The position numbers and the translations under genes are program-made. Below, piece after piece: positions 36,031-44,896 of a DNA stretch of 64,000 nt (position 1 is its first letter; each line of letters opens with the position of its first letter). The notes beneath the pieces are model-generated. The model had not been told where the DNA came from, made no database searches, and saw nothing but the letters and a program-made list of their open reading frames with translations. Origin of the DNA: Mariniblastus fucicola (GTDB taxonomy: Bacteria; Planctomycetota; Planctomycetia; Pirellulales; Pirellulaceae); NCBI RefSeq assembly GCF_008087665.1, contig NZ_CP042912.1, positions 4,526,001 through 4,590,000 on the forward strand, written 5' to 3'.

Positions 36031-36696
36031 ATGCCGAAACTTCAATCCAACAACCTGTCTCGATGCTTTCTCGCGTGCGTGCTAGCCGCCTGTTTGCTGA
36101 CAACGCCCGGTTGCGTCGGAGCCTTGGCGCAGTTGATTTACACCGTCAAGGGTCACGACGTCCAACCTGCTTACGAGGGGCTCAACGGAAAACGAGTTGC
36201 TGTAGTCTGCGTTAGCGATGCTTCGGCCTACGGACCCGATACGCTGACCTACACCGTCGAACAGGCCGTCGGGATTCTGCTTGCGAATGGACTCAAGGAC
36301 GAAAGCCAAATCATTGCTCCGGCCAGAATTGAAAACTGGCGCGACAGCCATGGCTGGAACGAAACTGAATACGTGGAACTGGGAAAAGGCGTCGAAGCCG
36401 ACATGGTCGTGGCCATCGAAATCGGTTCATACTCGCTGACAGAAGGATCCACTCTGTTCAAAGGTCGTTCAGACGTCACGGTGACGGTCTACGACATCGA
36501 AAAAGACGGACAAGTCCCATACAGCGCGACGCCGCAGCATTTCGTGTTCCCCAAACACGGTCGACCGGCAATCCAAACCAGCGAACGCGAATTTGAAGCG
36601 TTCTACCTGTCGCAGCTAACGACGATGATTGCGAACCACTTCATCGTACACGACAAACTGGAGTCGTTCGCTCGAGACGCGGCGACCATCCAGTAG
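36031..36696 (+). CDS. Lipoprotein of unknown function
   Basis: A 221-residue protein with a lipoprotein signal: hydrophobic segment ending in LTTPGC, with the lipid-bearing Cys near residue 28. The remainder is a single alpha/beta domain (KRVAVVCVSD, VEADMVVAIEIGSYSL, FKGRSDVTVTVYDIEKDG) that resembles the CsgG/DUF4136-like fold of exported lipoproteins, but I cannot name the family with confidence. The ATG at 36031 gives a positively charged N-terminus. A weak terminator-like hairpin follows at 36708-36738. It stands between the YmdB homologue and the TPR protein. Confidence 0.72.
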   Translation: MPKLQSNNLSRCFLACVLAACLLTTPGCVGALAQLIYTVKGHDVQPAYEGLNGKRVAVVCVSDASAYGPDTLTYTVEQAVGILLANGLKDESQIIAPARIENWRDSHGWNETEYVELGKGVEADMVVAIEIGSYSLTEGSTLFKGRSDVTVTVYDIEKDGQVPYSATPQHFVFPKHGRPAIQTSEREFEAFYLSQLTTMIANHFIVHDKLESFARDAATIQ

Positions 36697-36707
36697 CCAA
36701 CGCATAG

Positions 36708-36738
36708 GGGCGACCGCCACGATTCCGCGTCGCCCTTT
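36708..36738 (+). terminator. Candidate terminator after the lipoprotein gene
   Basis: GGGCGAC and GTCGCCC form a 7-bp stem with a 14-base loop, followed by TTTCT. It begins 12 bases past the stop. Confidence 0.5.
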
Positions 36739-36870
36739 CTCAATCGCTACAACCGCGCAAACGCACTGGCCGGTGCCCATTCTCAGGTCGTCTTTCGACC
36801 TCTGTCGAACCAGGAAACTCGGAAAATCCTACGCTTTTCCGACCCAATTTCCTTTCGACCCGAGGGCTAC

Positions 36871-38361
36871 ATGTCATTCTATTTCGACATGCCAATTGAA
36901 GCGTTACAAGAATCTGTCCAGAACAACCCGTTGGAACTCGACCTTTGGCTGACGCTGATCCAAAAGGTTGCCGCCGAAGACTGTTGCGAAAATGCGCTGG
37001 AAGAAGTCTTCATTGCGGAGGACTTTTTCCCGGAAGACAGTGAACTTCAGGCAATCAAATCTCTATGTCTGATGTCGCTGGGAGAAACCCGCGAGGCTCA
37101 CGATCTGCTGCAGCAGGCGTTGCGACGAAGCCCGGGCGATGACGTTCTATCGAGAGTCCTGGAGGAGTTTCTTCCAAACTTCGAAAACGTTTCGCAGGAT
37201 CAAATCCTGAATCCATACGCAATTCGCGAACTGAGCAAGGCTGAGCCATTCGAAGTCGAGTTCATCGAACGGCTGAATTCAACCATCGATCTGATCGATG
37301 CGTTTAACCGGCATGAACACGATCCAGAAAATTTAATCGAACCGCTGGAACGGCACGTGAGGAATTTCCCGCGTGACATCAATACAAAACTCGATCTGGC
37401 CCGACTCTGCTACAACCTTGGCTATCATGAACGTGCCCGGGCGTGGTACGAGATTGTCATCCTGGAAGATCCGTTATGCGCTTCCGCCTATTTCGAACTC
37501 GCAACGATTGAACCGATTGCGGAACGAGCGATGGAGCTGTCCGAAAAAGGACTGGACCTGAGTCCACGATTTGAATGTGGCCGATTCAACTATGCCTGCT
37601 TGCTATTGAAACACGGTTTGCTTGCCGAAGGACGCAACGAGATGCTTCGAATTCCGGCTGACTCGACCTACTACGTTTCGGGGCTGGAAGCGATCGCGAA
37701 TTCGCTGTCTGAAGAAGGCTCCTTTTTGGAAGCGATCAACTTTCAGGAGAAAGTCGTCGCACTCTCAGCTAACAACGCCGAAGCATGGAATTGCTACGGC
37801 CACTTTTTCGCTCAGCTTGGTGACTATGAGACCGCACTCGAACACTTCGATCGCGTCATCCAGATGGATAGTGAGCACATCGACGCGCTCCACAACCGTG
37901 CTCTGATGTTGGGAAAGCTTGGAAAGCACGAAAAAGCTGTCCACGTTCTGAAATATGCTTTGACGATCAAACCCGATAGTGAAGCGATGCTGGTCAATCT
38001 GGCTGTCGAACTGAGCCAGGCCGGGCGAATCGGAGAGGCAATCCGTCTGACGAATGAGTCGCTGACGCATTTCCCAACCCATGCCAGAATGTGGCTGAAC
38101 TTGGGCAGCTTCCATTATCAACTGGGACAGTCGGATGCCGCGATTGAGTGCAGCCAAAAAGCTATCGAACTCGATCCGTCGAAAGAACTTGCCTGGTGGA
38201 ATCTGGCCTGCGCCCATGCTCAGTTGGGCAATCGAAAAGAGTGCCTGTCGGCGTTGACGCACAGCATCGCTCGTCGGCCAGAGCTGGCTGAGCGGGTTTC
38301 GCTTGAAGAAGTTCTACAGCAGTTTGTCGACCAGCCTGAGTTCCAGGACCTGTTGAACTAA
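36871..38361 (+). CDS. Tetratricopeptide repeat protein
   Basis: A 496-residue cytosolic protein built mostly from TPR helix pairs. Clear repeats occupy about residues 290-430 (for example AWNCYGHFFAQLGDYETALEHF, ALHNRALMLGKLGKHEKAVHVL, MWLNLGSFHYQLGQSDAAIECS, AWWNLACAHAQLGNRKECLSAL), with more diverged ones at about 25-110 and 165-250. There is no signal peptide or membrane helix. Such proteins act as scaffolds; the partner is unknown. The phosphotransferase gene starts 27 bases after the stop, so they may be co-transcribed. Confidence 0.88.
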   Translation: MSFYFDMPIEALQESVQNNPLELDLWLTLIQKVAAEDCCENALEEVFIAEDFFPEDSELQAIKSLCLMSLGETREAHDLLQQALRRSPGDDVLSRVLEEFLPNFENVSQDQILNPYAIRELSKAEPFEVEFIERLNSTIDLIDAFNRHEHDPENLIEPLERHVRNFPRDINTKLDLARLCYNLGYHERARAWYEIVILEDPLCASAYFELATIEPIAERAMELSEKGLDLSPRFECGRFNYACLLLKHGLLAEGRNEMLRIPADSTYYVSGLEAIANSLSEEGSFLEAINFQEKVVALSANNAEAWNCYGHFFAQLGDYETALEHFDRVIQMDSEHIDALHNRALMLGKLGKHEKAVHVLKYALTIKPDSEAMLVNLAVELSQAGRIGEAIRLTNESLTHFPTHARMWLNLGSFHYQLGQSDAAIECSQKAIELDPSKELAWWNLACAHAQLGNRKECLSALTHSIARRPELAERVSLEEVLQQFVDQPEFQDLLN

Positions 38362-38388
38362 AAATGGCATCGTCGCTATGATGCTCTG

Positions 38389-39384
38389 ATGAACTGCGAA
38401 TTGCCAACCGATCAAATTGCCAAACTCTGCGGCGCCGAATCGGTTGAGATCGTCGAGTCGATTCAATCGCTCTGGAGCGGCTACGGAGAGATCGTTCGAC
38501 TGCATCTGGTTCCGCAAAACGAAACCGTGGTAGTGAAGTTCGTTTCGCCACCCGAAGATCGGTCCCATAAGTACGGCTGGGAAAGCGATGTGTCACATCA
38601 ACGCAAGCTGAGTTCATACGCGAACGAGCGGGCGTGGTACAACGGTGCCTCATCGGAATGTCGCGAACGCTGCCGCATGGCAAACCTGATCGCCAGCGAA
38701 GCGGTGGAGAATCGTTGGCTGTTTGTTCTGGAAGATCTCGACAAGGCCGGATTTCCCATTCGTAGCAGCGGCGTCAATGAGAGGCAGCTTAATTCCTGTC
38801 TGCGTTGGTTGGCGAATTTGCATGCTTCGTTTCTTTTCGACACGCGGATTCCCAACTCGCAAATCTCGGCCATCGAACATGGACTTTGGCCAACCGGCAC
38901 CTATTGGCATCTGGACACGCGACCGGATGAGTACGATTCGATGCCCGGTGGTGTTTTGAAAAACTCAGCTGCTTCGATCGATCAGAAATTGAACTCCGCC
39001 AGGTTTCAAACCATCGTTCACGGCGATGCGAAATTGGCGAACTTCTGCTTTTCCGAATCTGACGACGTTGCGGTGGTCGATTTTCAGTACGTCGGTGGCG
39101 GGTGCGGTATGAAGGATTTCGCCTATTTCATCAGCAGCTGTTTCTCGGACTCGGAATGTGAATCGCAAGAATCTGATTTACTGCAAACGTATTTTGACTA
39201 TCTGAGTTTGGCGGTCGACGACAAAAGTCTGTTTGACGCGATCGAAGAAGAGTGGCGTTCACTTTATGCGTTTGCGTGGGCCGACTTTCATCGCTTTCTT
39301 GCGGGCTGGTCGCCAGGACACTGGAAAATTCACCGTTACAGCAAACGGCTAACAGAACAGGCACTTGCCCAGTTGCAAAATTAA
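38389..39384 (+). CDS. Aminoglycoside/choline phosphotransferase-like kinase
   Basis: A 331-residue protein of the protein-kinase-like APH/EcKinase superfamily. The catalytic loop HGDAKLANF has Asp213 and Asn218, and the metal-binding Asp is in VVDFQYVGGGCGMKDFAYF about 20 residues later. The N-terminal lobe has VVVKFVSPP, whose Lys could bind ATP, and VLEDLDKAG follows in the hinge region. Substrates in this superfamily are hydroxyl groups of small molecules; the specific one is unknown. Sequence overall fits the ecdysteroid-22-kinase-like branch better than classic antibiotic kinases. Start ATG is at 38389; it converges on purN with a four-base gap. Confidence 0.82.
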   Translation: MNCELPTDQIAKLCGAESVEIVESIQSLWSGYGEIVRLHLVPQNETVVVKFVSPPEDRSHKYGWESDVSHQRKLSSYANERAWYNGASSECRERCRMANLIASEAVENRWLFVLEDLDKAGFPIRSSGVNERQLNSCLRWLANLHASFLFDTRIPNSQISAIEHGLWPTGTYWHLDTRPDEYDSMPGGVLKNSAASIDQKLNSARFQTIVHGDAKLANFCFSESDDVAVVDFQYVGGGCGMKDFAYFISSCFSDSECESQESDLLQTYFDYLSLAVDDKSLFDAIEEEWRSLYAFAWADFHRFLAGWSPGHWKIHRYSKRLTEQALAQLQN

Positions 39385-39388
39385 CGTA

Positions 39389-40009
39389 TTAACGCACCGA
39401 AACAATGCGACCGGCAACAGATACGTCGCCATTTGCGATTCGGTTGATGACGCTGGGCAGCAATTCACATTCGGCCGCAAAAACCCGTGCTGCAAGCGAC
39501 TTTACGTCGTCTCCGCTTTCCACCGGCACCGAAGCCTGGGCGATGATCGGGCCATGATCGTAGTCGTCGTCAACGAAGTGCACCGTGCATCCGGTTAGCT
39601 TACAGCCATAGTCCAAGACGCCTTGATGAACACGAGACCCATAGTTGCCTTTGCCGCAAAACGCCGGAATCAGGCTGGGGTGAATGTTGATGATCCGGTT
39701 TTCAAAATCGTCAGGAATGGAAAGCTGTCGCAGAAAGCCACCCATCACGATCAGTTCGGCGCCGCTGGCTCGCAGTGCATCGAAAATCGCTTCGCTGAAC
39801 GAATGCCGACCGTCAAACTCCTTGTGAGAGATGACTTTTGAGTCAATCGATGCCTCACGTGCGAAATTGAGTCCCTTTGCGTCAGGGTTATTGGAAACGA
39901 CCAACGCAATCTCGGCATCGAGCGAACCTGCATCGATTCGCACAATGAGATTTTTCAGCGTGGTGCCGCCGCCAGAAATCAGAACTGCGATTTTGATCGG
40001 TCGCGGCAT
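39389..40009 (-). CDS. purN: Phosphoribosylglycinamide formyltransferase
   Basis: A 206-residue enzyme that transfers a formyl group from 10-formyltetrahydrofolate to GAR, step three of purine synthesis. The N-terminal IAVLISGGGTTLKNLI binds the phosphate, NIHPSLIPAFCG carries the catalytic Asn and His, and VDDDYDHGPIIAQ contributes the catalytic Asp. Its start codon shares one base with the ileS stop (TGATG), so translation is coupled to ileS. That partnership between purine and tRNA charging genes is unusual and probably positional only. Confidence 0.95.
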   Translation of the reverse strand: MPRPIKIAVLISGGGTTLKNLIVRIDAGSLDAEIALVVSNNPDAKGLNFAREASIDSKVISHKEFDGRHSFSEAIFDALRASGAELIVMGGFLRQLSIPDDFENRIINIHPSLIPAFCGKGNYGSRVHQGVLDYGCKLTGCTVHFVDDDYDHGPIIAQASVPVESGDDVKSLAARVFAAECELLPSVINRIANGDVSVAGRIVSVR

Positions 40010-43000
40010 CAGGATTTTGCCACTGCGAGACCCAGTTTCACAATGACTTCCCCAATCGATTTTTCGACGAAATCCGATCCTGCGTCGGCGAGAGATTTCA
40101 CTTCCAGCGTCTCCGCCAAAGTCTCACCGCAGAGGTAATCACGGTTCTCCTCGATCGCCTTTTTGAAATCATCGTCGTCGGTGCAGATCACCAAAGCAAT
40201 CCGATCAGTTCGCTCGTAATCGTTTGCTTTGCGTTGATCCTGAACCAGACGCACAAGATCGCGAGCCATACCAGCCCGAATCAGATCAGGCGTAAGCTCG
40301 GTCGCCAGCACGACCACCACGCCAGCACCCTGTGCCGCCGCCCAGCCTTCTTTGGCTTGCAAACGAACTTCGACATCGTCGTTGGTCAGCTCGATCGATT
40401 CGCCCTCGACGTCAATCGAAGCCTTGCCGTCGGCCGTCAAAGCAGCCAACATCTCACCGCCATCTGCTTCACCAAACGCCTTTTTTACTTTCGGCATCAG
40501 CCTGCCGACCCGCGGGCCAAGTGCCTTGAAGTTCGGCACGACCTGATAGGTCACGTATTCGTCCGCGTCGAGTGTAAACGTCACGTCACGTACGTTCAGC
40601 TCGGTCTTCAAAAGCTCCGCATGCTGCTCCAACCAGGCTTGATCCTGATCAGAAGTCAGCACCACCGTCACGCCCGACAGCGGCTGACGCACTTTCAATT
40701 TCGCATTCATCCGGGCCGACAAACCAAGCGACGCAATCTGCCGCAGTAGTTCCATGCGGCGCGAAAGGTCTTCGTCGTAGAGCGAATCGTCGGCAACAGG
40801 ATAGTCACACAAGTGAACGCTCAGCGGAACTTCGGCACCTTTGTCACGGAACGACTGAGTCAAATTCTGCCAAATGGTTTCCGTGATGAAAGGCACAAAT
40901 GGAGCATTCAATTTGGCCAGCGCCGCCAGACATTCGTACAGCGTCCAATACGCATCCAGCTTGTTCGGATCCTTCGTGTCCTTGGCCCAAAAACGGTCAC
41001 GGCTGCGACGCACGTACCAGTTACTCAACACGTCGACGAAATGATTCAACGAACGAGCGGCTCCGTAGTTGTCGTAAGCGTCCATCGCGCTGGTGACTTC
41101 AGCGATCGTACGATTCAGCTCGCTGATGATCCAACGATCAAGCTCACTACGTTCACCGACGGGTCGAAACCCTTCGCCGGAAGCCAGGTCTTCATGTCCG
41201 AGTTCGCCCGGCGAAGTCACGGACGATGGATCAAAGCCATCGATGCCGGCGTAGAGCGTGAAGAAACTGTACACGTTCCACATCCGCAGCAGGAATTCGG
41301 GAATGCTTTCCTTGATCGCCCGTTCGCTGTAGATGATTGACGTCCACGGCGGTTGATTGGCGAAGAAATACCAACGCAACGCGTCCGCACCGTAAAGGTC
41401 GAAGATCTCGTTCGGCGGACGATAGTTCCGCAGTCGCTTCGACATTTTTTCGGTTTTGCGAACGACTTTTGAGCCGCAATCTTCGCACTTTTTCGCGTCT
41501 GAACTATGACGTTTTCCGCACTTCACACATACGCTGCCTTCGGCCAACATCAAGCCGAGCACGATGCAGTTTTTGAATGGATGTGGGAAATCGACTTTGG
41601 CTTCACTGCCTTCGTCGTCACCAAACAGCAGAGAACTGATTGCCAATTGCGAGTAAAACCAGCCGCGAGTTTGGTCGAGAGCTTCACTAATGAAGTCGGC
41701 CGGGAACTGAGATTCGAATTCCTCTTTCCCCTGATGCGGATATCCCCACTGAGCAAACGGCATCGCGCCGCTGTCGTACCAGCAGTCGATGACTTCGGTC
41801 ACACGCTTCATCCGTGCACCGTCTTCGAAGGGCGAATCGTAAGTCACCGCATCGATGTAGGGCTTGTGAACTTTGAGGTCCTCGACCAGTTCAGGATTGG
41901 CAGCTTTCGCGGACTCCCAAACTTCTGTTCCGCTCAAGCCAGGCTTTTGCAGCAGTTCATCATAGGAGCCAACCGCATCGTAACGACCGGTGGATTCGCA
42001 TTTCCAGATCGGCAACGGCGTGCCCCAGTAACGTTCGCGCGACAACGCCCAGTCGACGTTGCTTTCGAGAAAGTTTCCGAAGCGACCGTCCTTGATGTGG
42101 TCCGGCATCCAGTTGATTTCCTGGTTGTTGGCCAGCATCGTGTCTTTGTACTGTGTCGTGCGGATGAACCAACTGCGACGCGGATACTGAATCAACGGAT
42201 CGTCATCGGCTCGCCAGCAGAACGGATACTCGTGCTCGTACTGCTCCTGCAAGTACAGCGAGCCGGCATCCTTGAGCGCTCGCAAGATCGGCTTGTCCGC
42301 TTCCTTGACCCACATACCTTCGAAGTCAGGAACCTGTTCATTGAATTTTCCATTGGGAAGGATCGGGCAGATCAGCTCCGGGCCTTCGCCAGGCTCAAAG
42401 CGATCCAACTCCGCCATCAACAGTTCATAGTCGACTTCACCGAAAGCCGGAGCCTCATGCACGGCGCCGGTTCCGCTGTCGGTCGTCACGAAATCGGCTT
42501 GAGTGATCCGCCAACATTTATGCTGAGTTCCGCCATCGACCAACTTACCGGTCTGGTCGCCCATGGACTTGTAGAAGTAGTCAAACGGAGGGCGATAACG
42601 CTCGCCGATCAACTCCGAACCTTTCATCGTCGATTTGATTTCGAGTTCGCGTTTGAGCTTACCCGCGATCGTTTCGACGAGGTCTTTGGCGAAGATCAGA
42701 TTCTGATCGAGTTCGGCGTCGTAGACGAGAGCGTATTCGATATCGTCCTTTACTGCAGCGAACTGGTTCGAAGGCAGTGTCCACGGAGTCGTCGTCCAAA
42801 CCAGCAGCGAGGTGTTGGGAAATTTCTCTTCGTCGAGCATCGGAAAGCGGACATAAACGCTCGGGTCGCGAACGGTTTTATAGCCCTGACCGACTTCGCC
42901 ACTGGAAAGCGCGGTTCCGCCCTGAGCCCACCACCAGATGATTTTGTGGCCTTCGTAGAGCAAGTTGCGATCGAAGAGATTCTTCAGCGACCACCAAACG

Positions 43001-43476
43001 GATTCAACGTAGCTCTGGTGATACGTGACGTAGGCCTCATCGAGCTTGACCCAGAAACCGAGCCGCTGAGTCAGCTCTTCCCACTGCTGCATGTACTGCC
43101 ACACGGACTGTTGGCACTTTTGGATAAAGGGCTCCACTCCGTAGTCTTCGATCTCTTCTTTCGCGTGGATGCCGAGCTCTTTACAGACTTCGACTTCCAC
43201 CGGCAGACCGTGGGTGTCCCAACCGGCTTTGCGTTCGCAGTAGAAGCCTTTCATCGTCTTGTAACGAGGAAACAGGTCCTTGATCGCGCGCGTCAAACAG
43301 TGACCCGGGTGGGGCTTGCCGTTGGCGGTCGGCGGGCCTTCGAAGAAGACGTATTTCGGGCCGCCTTTTCGTCGCTCCAGCGACTTTTGATAGATGTCGT
43401 TTTCGTTCCAGAAGTCGAGCGTTTTGACTTCGTTTTCAGGAAAGCTGAATTTGGAGGTATCGCCTTGCGAGGACAT
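40009..43476 (-). CDS. ileS: Isoleucyl-tRNA synthetase
   Basis: An 1155-residue class Ia synthetase that attaches isoleucine to tRNA(Ile). The HIGH motif appears as HPGH (residues 56-59) and KMSKS as KMSKR (about 674-678). Editing-domain signatures ([10 protein letters not shown]) are seen at about residue 230. Just before KMSKR lies an extra four-cysteine element, [18 protein letters not shown] at about 647-665, probably a small zinc ribbon. The length and C-terminal layout resemble the longer, eukaryote-like IleRS clade. The ATG at 43476 gives the conserved N-terminus [12 protein letters not shown]. purN overlaps its stop by one base. Confidence 0.97.
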   Translation of the reverse strand: MSSQGDTSKFSFPENEVKTLDFWNENDIYQKSLERRKGGPKYVFFEGPPTANGKPHPGHCLTRAIKDLFPRYKTMKGFYCERKAGWDTHGLPVEVEVCKELGIHAKEEIEDYGVEPFIQKCQQSVWQYMQQWEELTQRLGFWVKLDEAYVTYHQSYVESVWWSLKNLFDRNLLYEGHKIIWWWAQGGTALSSGEVGQGYKTVRDPSVYVRFPMLDEEKFPNTSLLVWTTTPWTLPSNQFAAVKDDIEYALVYDAELDQNLIFAKDLVETIAGKLKRELEIKSTMKGSELIGERYRPPFDYFYKSMGDQTGKLVDGGTQHKCWRITQADFVTTDSGTGAVHEAPAFGEVDYELLMAELDRFEPGEGPELICPILPNGKFNEQVPDFEGMWVKEADKPILRALKDAGSLYLQEQYEHEYPFCWRADDDPLIQYPRRSWFIRTTQYKDTMLANNQEINWMPDHIKDGRFGNFLESNVDWALSRERYWGTPLPIWKCESTGRYDAVGSYDELLQKPGLSGTEVWESAKAANPELVEDLKVHKPYIDAVTYDSPFEDGARMKRVTEVIDCWYDSGAMPFAQWGYPHQGKEEFESQFPADFISEALDQTRGWFYSQLAISSLLFGDDEGSEAKVDFPHPFKNCIVLGLMLAEGSVCVKCGKRHSSDAKKCEDCGSKVVRKTEKMSKRLRNYRPPNEIFDLYGADALRWYFFANQPPWTSIIYSERAIKESIPEFLLRMWNVYSFFTLYAGIDGFDPSSVTSPGELGHEDLASGEGFRPVGERSELDRWIISELNRTIAEVTSAMDAYDNYGAARSLNHFVDVLSNWYVRRSRDRFWAKDTKDPNKLDAYWTLYECLAALAKLNAPFVPFITETIWQNLTQSFRDKGAEVPLSVHLCDYPVADDSLYDEDLSRRMELLRQIASLGLSARMNAKLKVRQPLSGVTVVLTSDQDQAWLEQHAELLKTELNVRDVTFTLDADEYVTYQVVPNFKALGPRVGRLMPKVKKAFGEADGGEMLAALTADGKASIDVEGESIELTNDDVEVRLQAKEGWAAAQGAGVVVVLATELTPDLIRAGMARDLVRLVQDQRKANDYERTDRIALVICTDDDDFKKAIEENRDYLCGETLAETLEVKSLADAGSDFVEKSIGEVIVKLGLAVAKS

Positions 43477-43780
43477 GCGCGTATCGCAATTTTGGGGTGC
43501 AAAATCAAACCGCTAAATATCCCTCAGCCGTGACCGAATCACAACCCCGCGTTCGAAGTCACAGGTTCGGGGAGAAAGCGATGACAGATCAGACAACCGT
43601 CATCGATACAGGTTCAGGACCGCAGAAGGATGGGGGAAGCAGCAGAATGCCGATGCGACCCAAACGCCGGCCTAATTACGCGACACCGGGATGGTACAAG
43701 GCGCGGTACAAACGAACGGGTGAACGCAAACGAACAGGGGAACGCGAACCGCGGTGGCATATTTTCGTTTGTTTCGTCCA
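43477..43780. other. Noncoding gap between ileS and the csaA-like gene
   Basis: 304 bases. A plus-strand frame from ATG 43581 with a good GGGGAG site runs to 44018, but its second half lies antisense to the csaA-like gene and has no motif, so I do not call it. The ileS promoter should be here on the minus strand. Confidence 0.45.
43710..43745. repeat. Imperfect tandem repeat, two 18-bp units
   Basis: AAACGAACGGGTGAACGC is followed directly by AAACGAACAGGGGAACGC, differing at two positions. Confidence 0.7.
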
Positions 43781-44122
43781 TCATCCTACCCGGGTTCCGT
43801 TTTTCACCACTCCATCCGGCCGTAGCAAAGTAATTATTTTTCCTTCTATTCCACCCAGAACGAGGCATTCACTCATCATATTGGCAATCTGTTTCGGAGG
43901 GAAATTAACCACTGCGACCACCTGCCGACCAACGAGTTCCTCTGGCGAATATTTATCCGTGATCTGGGCGGAGGTTTTACGCTGCCCCAGTTCACCAAAA
44001 TCAAATAGGAGTCGGTAGCTGGGGTTCCTCGCCTCCGGAAAAGGTTCAGCGGACACGACGGTGCCGACGCGCATCTCAACGCGTTCGAATTCAGCCCAGC
44101 TTAGTGGTTTTTTGGTAGTCAT
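43781..44122 (-). CDS. csaA: CsaA-like tRNA-binding / chaperone protein
   Basis: A 113-residue single OB-fold protein of the tRNA-binding domain family (as in CsaA and the C-terminus of MetRS). The family start FERVEMRVGTVVSAEPFPEARNPSY and the core QITDKYSPEELVGRQVVAVVNFPPKQI are recognisable, as is the C-terminal LGGIEGKIITLLRPD. CsaA acts as an export-related chaperone in some bacteria; a tRNA-binding role is also possible. The preceding 47-codon membrane gene overlaps its start by four bases (ATGA), which suggests coupled translation. Confidence 0.93.
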   Translation of the reverse strand: MTTKKPLSWAEFERVEMRVGTVVSAEPFPEARNPSYRLLFDFGELGQRKTSAQITDKYSPEELVGRQVVAVVNFPPKQIANMMSECLVLGGIEGKIITLLRPDGVVKNGTRVG

Positions 44123-44262
44123 TGTTTAAAAGATTGAAGTAGGATGCCCAAAAAGTAGAGCGCAAAACAGCCGACGACTTCAACAAGCGTAACGCCCAAA
44201 AGATCAGCATACTTACCGGTAGAGACCGTCAGCCACTCCGGGGCCGCAAGGAATGCAATCAT
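44119..44262 (-). CDS. Small 47-residue membrane protein overlapping csaA
   Basis: Reading the minus strand from the ATG at 44262 gives a 47-residue frame ending in TGA at 44119, where ATGA is shared with the csaA-like start. The N-terminal third is short and polar (MIAFLAAPEWLTVS), followed by one hydrophobic helix at about residues 22-42 (LLGVTLVEVVGCFALYFLGILL) and a Lys-Gln end. No Shine-Dalgarno site is visible and no family is known, but the coding overlap with a conserved gene and the clear membrane helix support it. It lies 35 bases past the acidic/H1-like gene on the same strand, so the three may be one transcript. Confidence 0.5.
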   Translation of the reverse strand: MIAFLAAPEWLTVSTGKYADLLGVTLVEVVGCFALYFLGILLQSFKQ

Positions 44263-44297
44263 TGTGGCCAGAAGCCAACGCTACCGGCAGAGAAACG

Positions 44298-44732
44298 CTA
44301 CTTCTTGCGAGGCGCTTTCCGTTTGGCTTTCTTCGCAGGCGCGGCTTTTTTGACGGGTGCTTTTTTGGCGGCAGCAGCCTTTTCAGCTTTGGATTTCTTG
44401 GCGTCCGCCGCTTTCTTGGCGGCAGCTTTTTTCGCAGCTGCTGCTTTCTGAGCCGCACCGGCGGAATCAGGAGCTTTCTTTTTCGCCCGAGTCGGATCGG
44501 TCAGATGGCCGAAGTTCTCGTCGAATTCTTTGCCATACTTGTCGTCTTCGAGATCGTACTCTCCTTCGATCTCCTCTTCGAAATCGTCGTCAAACTCTTC
44601 ATCGAAATCCTCCTCCTTGAACTCGTCAACGATGTCGAGATCGAGACCGTCATCGACGACGGTAGCCTGAATCTCTTCGCCCGAAACGAGATTGTCGTCA
44701 GAAGAGGCTGCTTGTTCTTTTTTGTCTACCAT
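44298..44732 (-). CDS. Acidic protein with histone H1-like Lys/Ala tail
   Basis: A 144-residue protein of two opposite halves. Residues about 1-75 are strongly acidic, with runs of Asp and Glu (EEDFDEEFDDDFEEEIEG). Residues about 82-144 are a Lys/Ala/Pro-rich tail of AAKKAAAKKA and KKAPVKKAAPAKK type, as in histone H1 and H1-like bacterial nucleoid proteins. The tail should bind DNA or RNA; the acidic half might bind a basic partner or mask the tail. Its start is the ATG at 44732. Known tails of this kind are a planctomycete and chlamydial feature, but the acidic fusion is less common. It follows argJ by 164 bases on the same strand. Confidence 0.78.
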   Translation of the reverse strand: MVDKKEQAASSDDNLVSGEEIQATVVDDGLDLDIVDEFKEEDFDEEFDDDFEEEIEGEYDLEDDKYGKEFDENFGHLTDPTRAKKKAPDSAGAAQKAAAAKKAAAKKAADAKKSKAEKAAAAKKAPVKKAAPAKKAKRKAPRKK

Positions 44733-44896
44733 TCGAACCAGAATTCAGTCGTATGAGAGTTTGGAGCTGTCGATTGAGGCGATGAAAAGAAATCACCCAT
44801 CTATGTGAATCGCCTCCGGAGCTTAAATAGAGTAGGCATGGGAGGCGGATTGTCAAGGTTCACAATATGTGATTGCCGATTGTAACGATTCTGCTG

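Noticed and set aside
41506-43533. Plus-strand open frame of 675 codons
   Set aside because: It lies fully antisense to ileS, whose motifs and composition are unmistakable. Long opposite frames are common in GC-rich coding DNA. There is no domain or ribosome site.
43581-44018. Plus-strand frame with a good GGGGAG site
   Set aside because: Its second half runs antisense to the conserved csaA-like gene and the N-terminal half is a basic, repeat-like sequence with no known match.
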